Source: Prevotellaceae bacterium UBA5903
GTDB taxonomy: Bacteria; Bacteroidota; Bacteroidia; Bacteroidales; Bacteroidaceae
Direction of reading: 5' to 3'
DNA length: 7,316 nucleotides
Assembly (NCBI GenBank): GCA_002431845.1
Contig: DJEH01000110.1
Coordinates: forward strand, 35,452 to 42,767
This document shows positions 5,965 through 7,316 of this stretch, piece after piece. The notes beneath the pieces are model-generated. The model did not search any database. It was not told the DNA's origin and saw only the letters and a list, made by a program, of their open reading frames with translations. Position 1 is the first letter of the stretch. The number at the start of each line of letters is the position of its first letter. Made by a program: the position numbers and the translations under genes.

Positions 5965-5996
5965 ATATATATGTCTATACGATGCGGTAAGTTTGC

Positions 5997-7316
5997 TTAA
6001 AATTCGCTCGTAAAGTGGAACTTGATGTGCTTAAAGTCTTGCTGTGCCATTTGCAATACATAACCAGAGTCTGCAAGGAACACATCGCGCCCATCGCGGT
6101 CTTTGGCCATATATTGATATTTACGTTTCTTAAAGTTTTCAAGTTCGGCCTGGTCGTCGCTTTCAATCCAACAAGCTTTGTAAAGATGAATAGGCTCCCA
6201 ACGACATTTAGCGTTATATTCGTTTTCAAGTCTGTATTGTATGACTTCAAATTGCAATTGGCCTACAGTACCGATAATCTTACGACCATTAAACTGATTG
6301 ACAAAGAGTTGTGCCACACCTTCGTCCATAAGTTGCTCAATACCCTTGTTGAGTTGTTTGGTCTTCATAGGGTCGGCATTCTCAATGTACTTAAACATCT
6401 CTGGTGAGAAAGAAGGCAAACCGCGGAAGTGCAACTTCTCGCCTTCGGTAAGTGTGTCACCAATCTTAAATATACCATTATCTGGCAAACCAACTATATC
6501 GCCAGCCCAAGCCTCGTCTATAGTGCTTTTGCGTTGCGCCATGAATTGAGTGGGCGATGAAAAACGCACAGTCTTGTTGTTGCGTACGTGTAGATAAGGT
6601 TTGTTGCGTTCAAACTTGCCCGAACATACTTTGCAAAACGCAATGCACGAACGGTGATTGGGGTCGATATTAGCTGTTATCTTAAAGATGAAACCAGTAA
6701 ACTTAGGTTCGTCGGGGTGAACCATTCGCTCCTCTGCTTGTGTGTCGCGAGGGTAGGGGGCTATCTTGACAAAGCAGTCGAGCAATTCTTTCACACCAAA
6801 GTTGTTGAGGGCTGAACCAAAAAACACAGGAGCAACATCTGCATTGAGGTAGTCTGCTTCTTCAAATGTGGGGTAAACTCCATCAACAAGTTCCAAATCG
6901 TCGCGTAGCTGCTTGGCGTCTTGTTCGCCCACATGCTTTTCAAGTTCAGAACTGTTAATATCCACAGCTATTTTCTCTGTTACCTTTTGCTTGTCTGGAG
7001 CAAAAAGGTTGAGTTGCTGCTCATAGATGTTGTATACTCCCTTAAATCTTGCTCCTTGATTGATAGGCCATGAGAGCGGACGCACCTTGATTTGCAACTC
7101 TTGTTCAAGTTCGTCAAGAAGGTCAAATGGGTCTTTACCCTCGCGGTCCATCTTGTTGATGAAAATGATAACAGGCGTTTTGCGCATACGGCAAACCGTC
7201 ATGAGTTTGCGTGTTTGTGCCTCAACACCCTTGGCTCCATCTACTACAATAATAGCTGAATCAACGGCTGTGAGCGTGCGGAATGTGTCTTCTGCAAAGT
7301 CTTGGTGACCCGGAGT
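5997..7316 (-). CDS. prfC: Peptide chain release factor 3 (RF3), N-terminus outside the window
   Basis: RF3 is the translational GTPase that removes RF1/RF2 from the ribosome after termination; it acts in the cytoplasm. The reading frame crosses the right edge with no stop, so the visible part is 439 residues and about 85-90 N-terminal residues, including the P-loop, are missing (E. coli RF3 has 529). An internal Met codon at 7200-7202 is not the true start, because coding continues upstream as TPGHQDFAEDTFRTLTAVDS, which holds most of the G3 motif (DTPGH). Next come G4 NKMD (about 54-57 of the visible part), the G5-region FFGSALNNFGV, RF3 signatures (FTGFIFKI.AN.DP.HR, GDTLTEGE, IGTVGQLQFEV..YRL..EYN) and the usual end ADSGYVLQMAQQDF..IKFHFTSEF. 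These match E. coli RF3 as I remember it throughout, so the call is firm. It is convergent with, and probably unrelated to, the two-component system. Confidence 0.96.
   Translation of the reverse strand, partial: TPGHQDFAEDTFRTLTAVDSAIIVVDGAKGVEAQTRKLMTVCRMRKTPVIIFINKMDREGKDPFDLLDELEQELQIKVRPLSWPINQGARFKGVYNIYEQQLNLFAPDKQKVTEKIAVDINSSELEKHVGEQDAKQLRDDLELVDGVYPTFEEADYLNADVAPVFFGSALNNFGVKELLDCFVKIAPYPRDTQAEERMVHPDEPKFTGFIFKITANIDPNHRSCIAFCKVCSGKFERNKPYLHVRNNKTVRFSSPTQFMAQRKSTIDEAWAGDIVGLPDNGIFKIGDTLTEGEKLHFRGLPSFSPEMFKYIENADPMKTKQLNKGIEQLMDEGVAQLFVNQFNGRKIIGTVGQLQFEVIQYRLENEYNAKCRWEPIHLYKACWIESDDQAELENFKKRKYQYMAKDRDGRDVFLADSGYVLQMAQQDFKHIKFHFTSEF

Noticed and set aside
6015..6407. Plus-strand open frame of 130 codons inside prfC
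   Set aside because: It is antisense to the conserved C-terminal RF3 coding sequence and has no recognisable domain or promoter.
1..7316. CRISPR array, tRNA/rRNA genes, insertion sequences or attachment sites
   Set aside because: No regularly spaced repeats, no tRNA-like cloverleaf, no transposase motifs and no paired terminal repeats with target duplications were seen on reading both strands.

Overview
The window looks like chromosomal DNA from a Bacteroidota bacterium, most likely a Bacteroidales/Prevotella-type organism. The signs are AT-rich DNA, start codons without Shine-Dalgarno sequences, promoters of the Bacteroides type (-33 TTTG, -7 TAnnTTTG), a lipoprotein with an acidic cluster directly after the lipid-anchored cysteine, and a secreted protein ending in a Prevotella-style 'DGR..SAPQ.G.NIV.MSDGTTRK.IVK' tail. 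The genus is inferred from sequence style, not from a database match.

Layout, left to right. Positions 1-282 hold at most the last codons of an unidentified gene, then a leader with several small dyads and a promoter. Positions 283-1179 (+) encode a probably surface-exposed lipoprotein made of two tandem copies of one domain. A nested 16-bp stem hairpin (1200-1259) separates it from 1279-3141 (+), a 620-residue secreted beta-rich modular protein of unknown function. A strong terminator (3158-3204) runs directly into the promoter of 3261-5114 (+), a membrane histidine kinase with a TPR-type sensor. After 136 bp comes 5251-5895 (+), a NarL/LuxR-family response regulator. A bidirectional terminator (5928-5964) separates it from the convergent prfC gene (peptide chain release factor 3, 5997-7316, -), which runs off the right edge without its N-terminus.

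The main result is regulatory. The lipoprotein promoter and the response-regulator promoter share an identical 17-bp sequence, an imperfect palindrome (TCAcTA-tttt-TAaTGA). In both it starts exactly 39 bp upstream of the first base of the -7 box, where it replaces the -33 element. The kinase promoter has a canonical -33/-7 pair and no such box. The simplest model is a self-contained circuit: a constitutively made TPR kinase phosphorylates the regulator, which binds the box to activate its own gene and the upstream lipoprotein, perhaps with the secreted 620-residue protein by readthrough. The signal and the function of the two exported proteins cannot be read from the sequence. prfC is an unrelated housekeeping neighbour.
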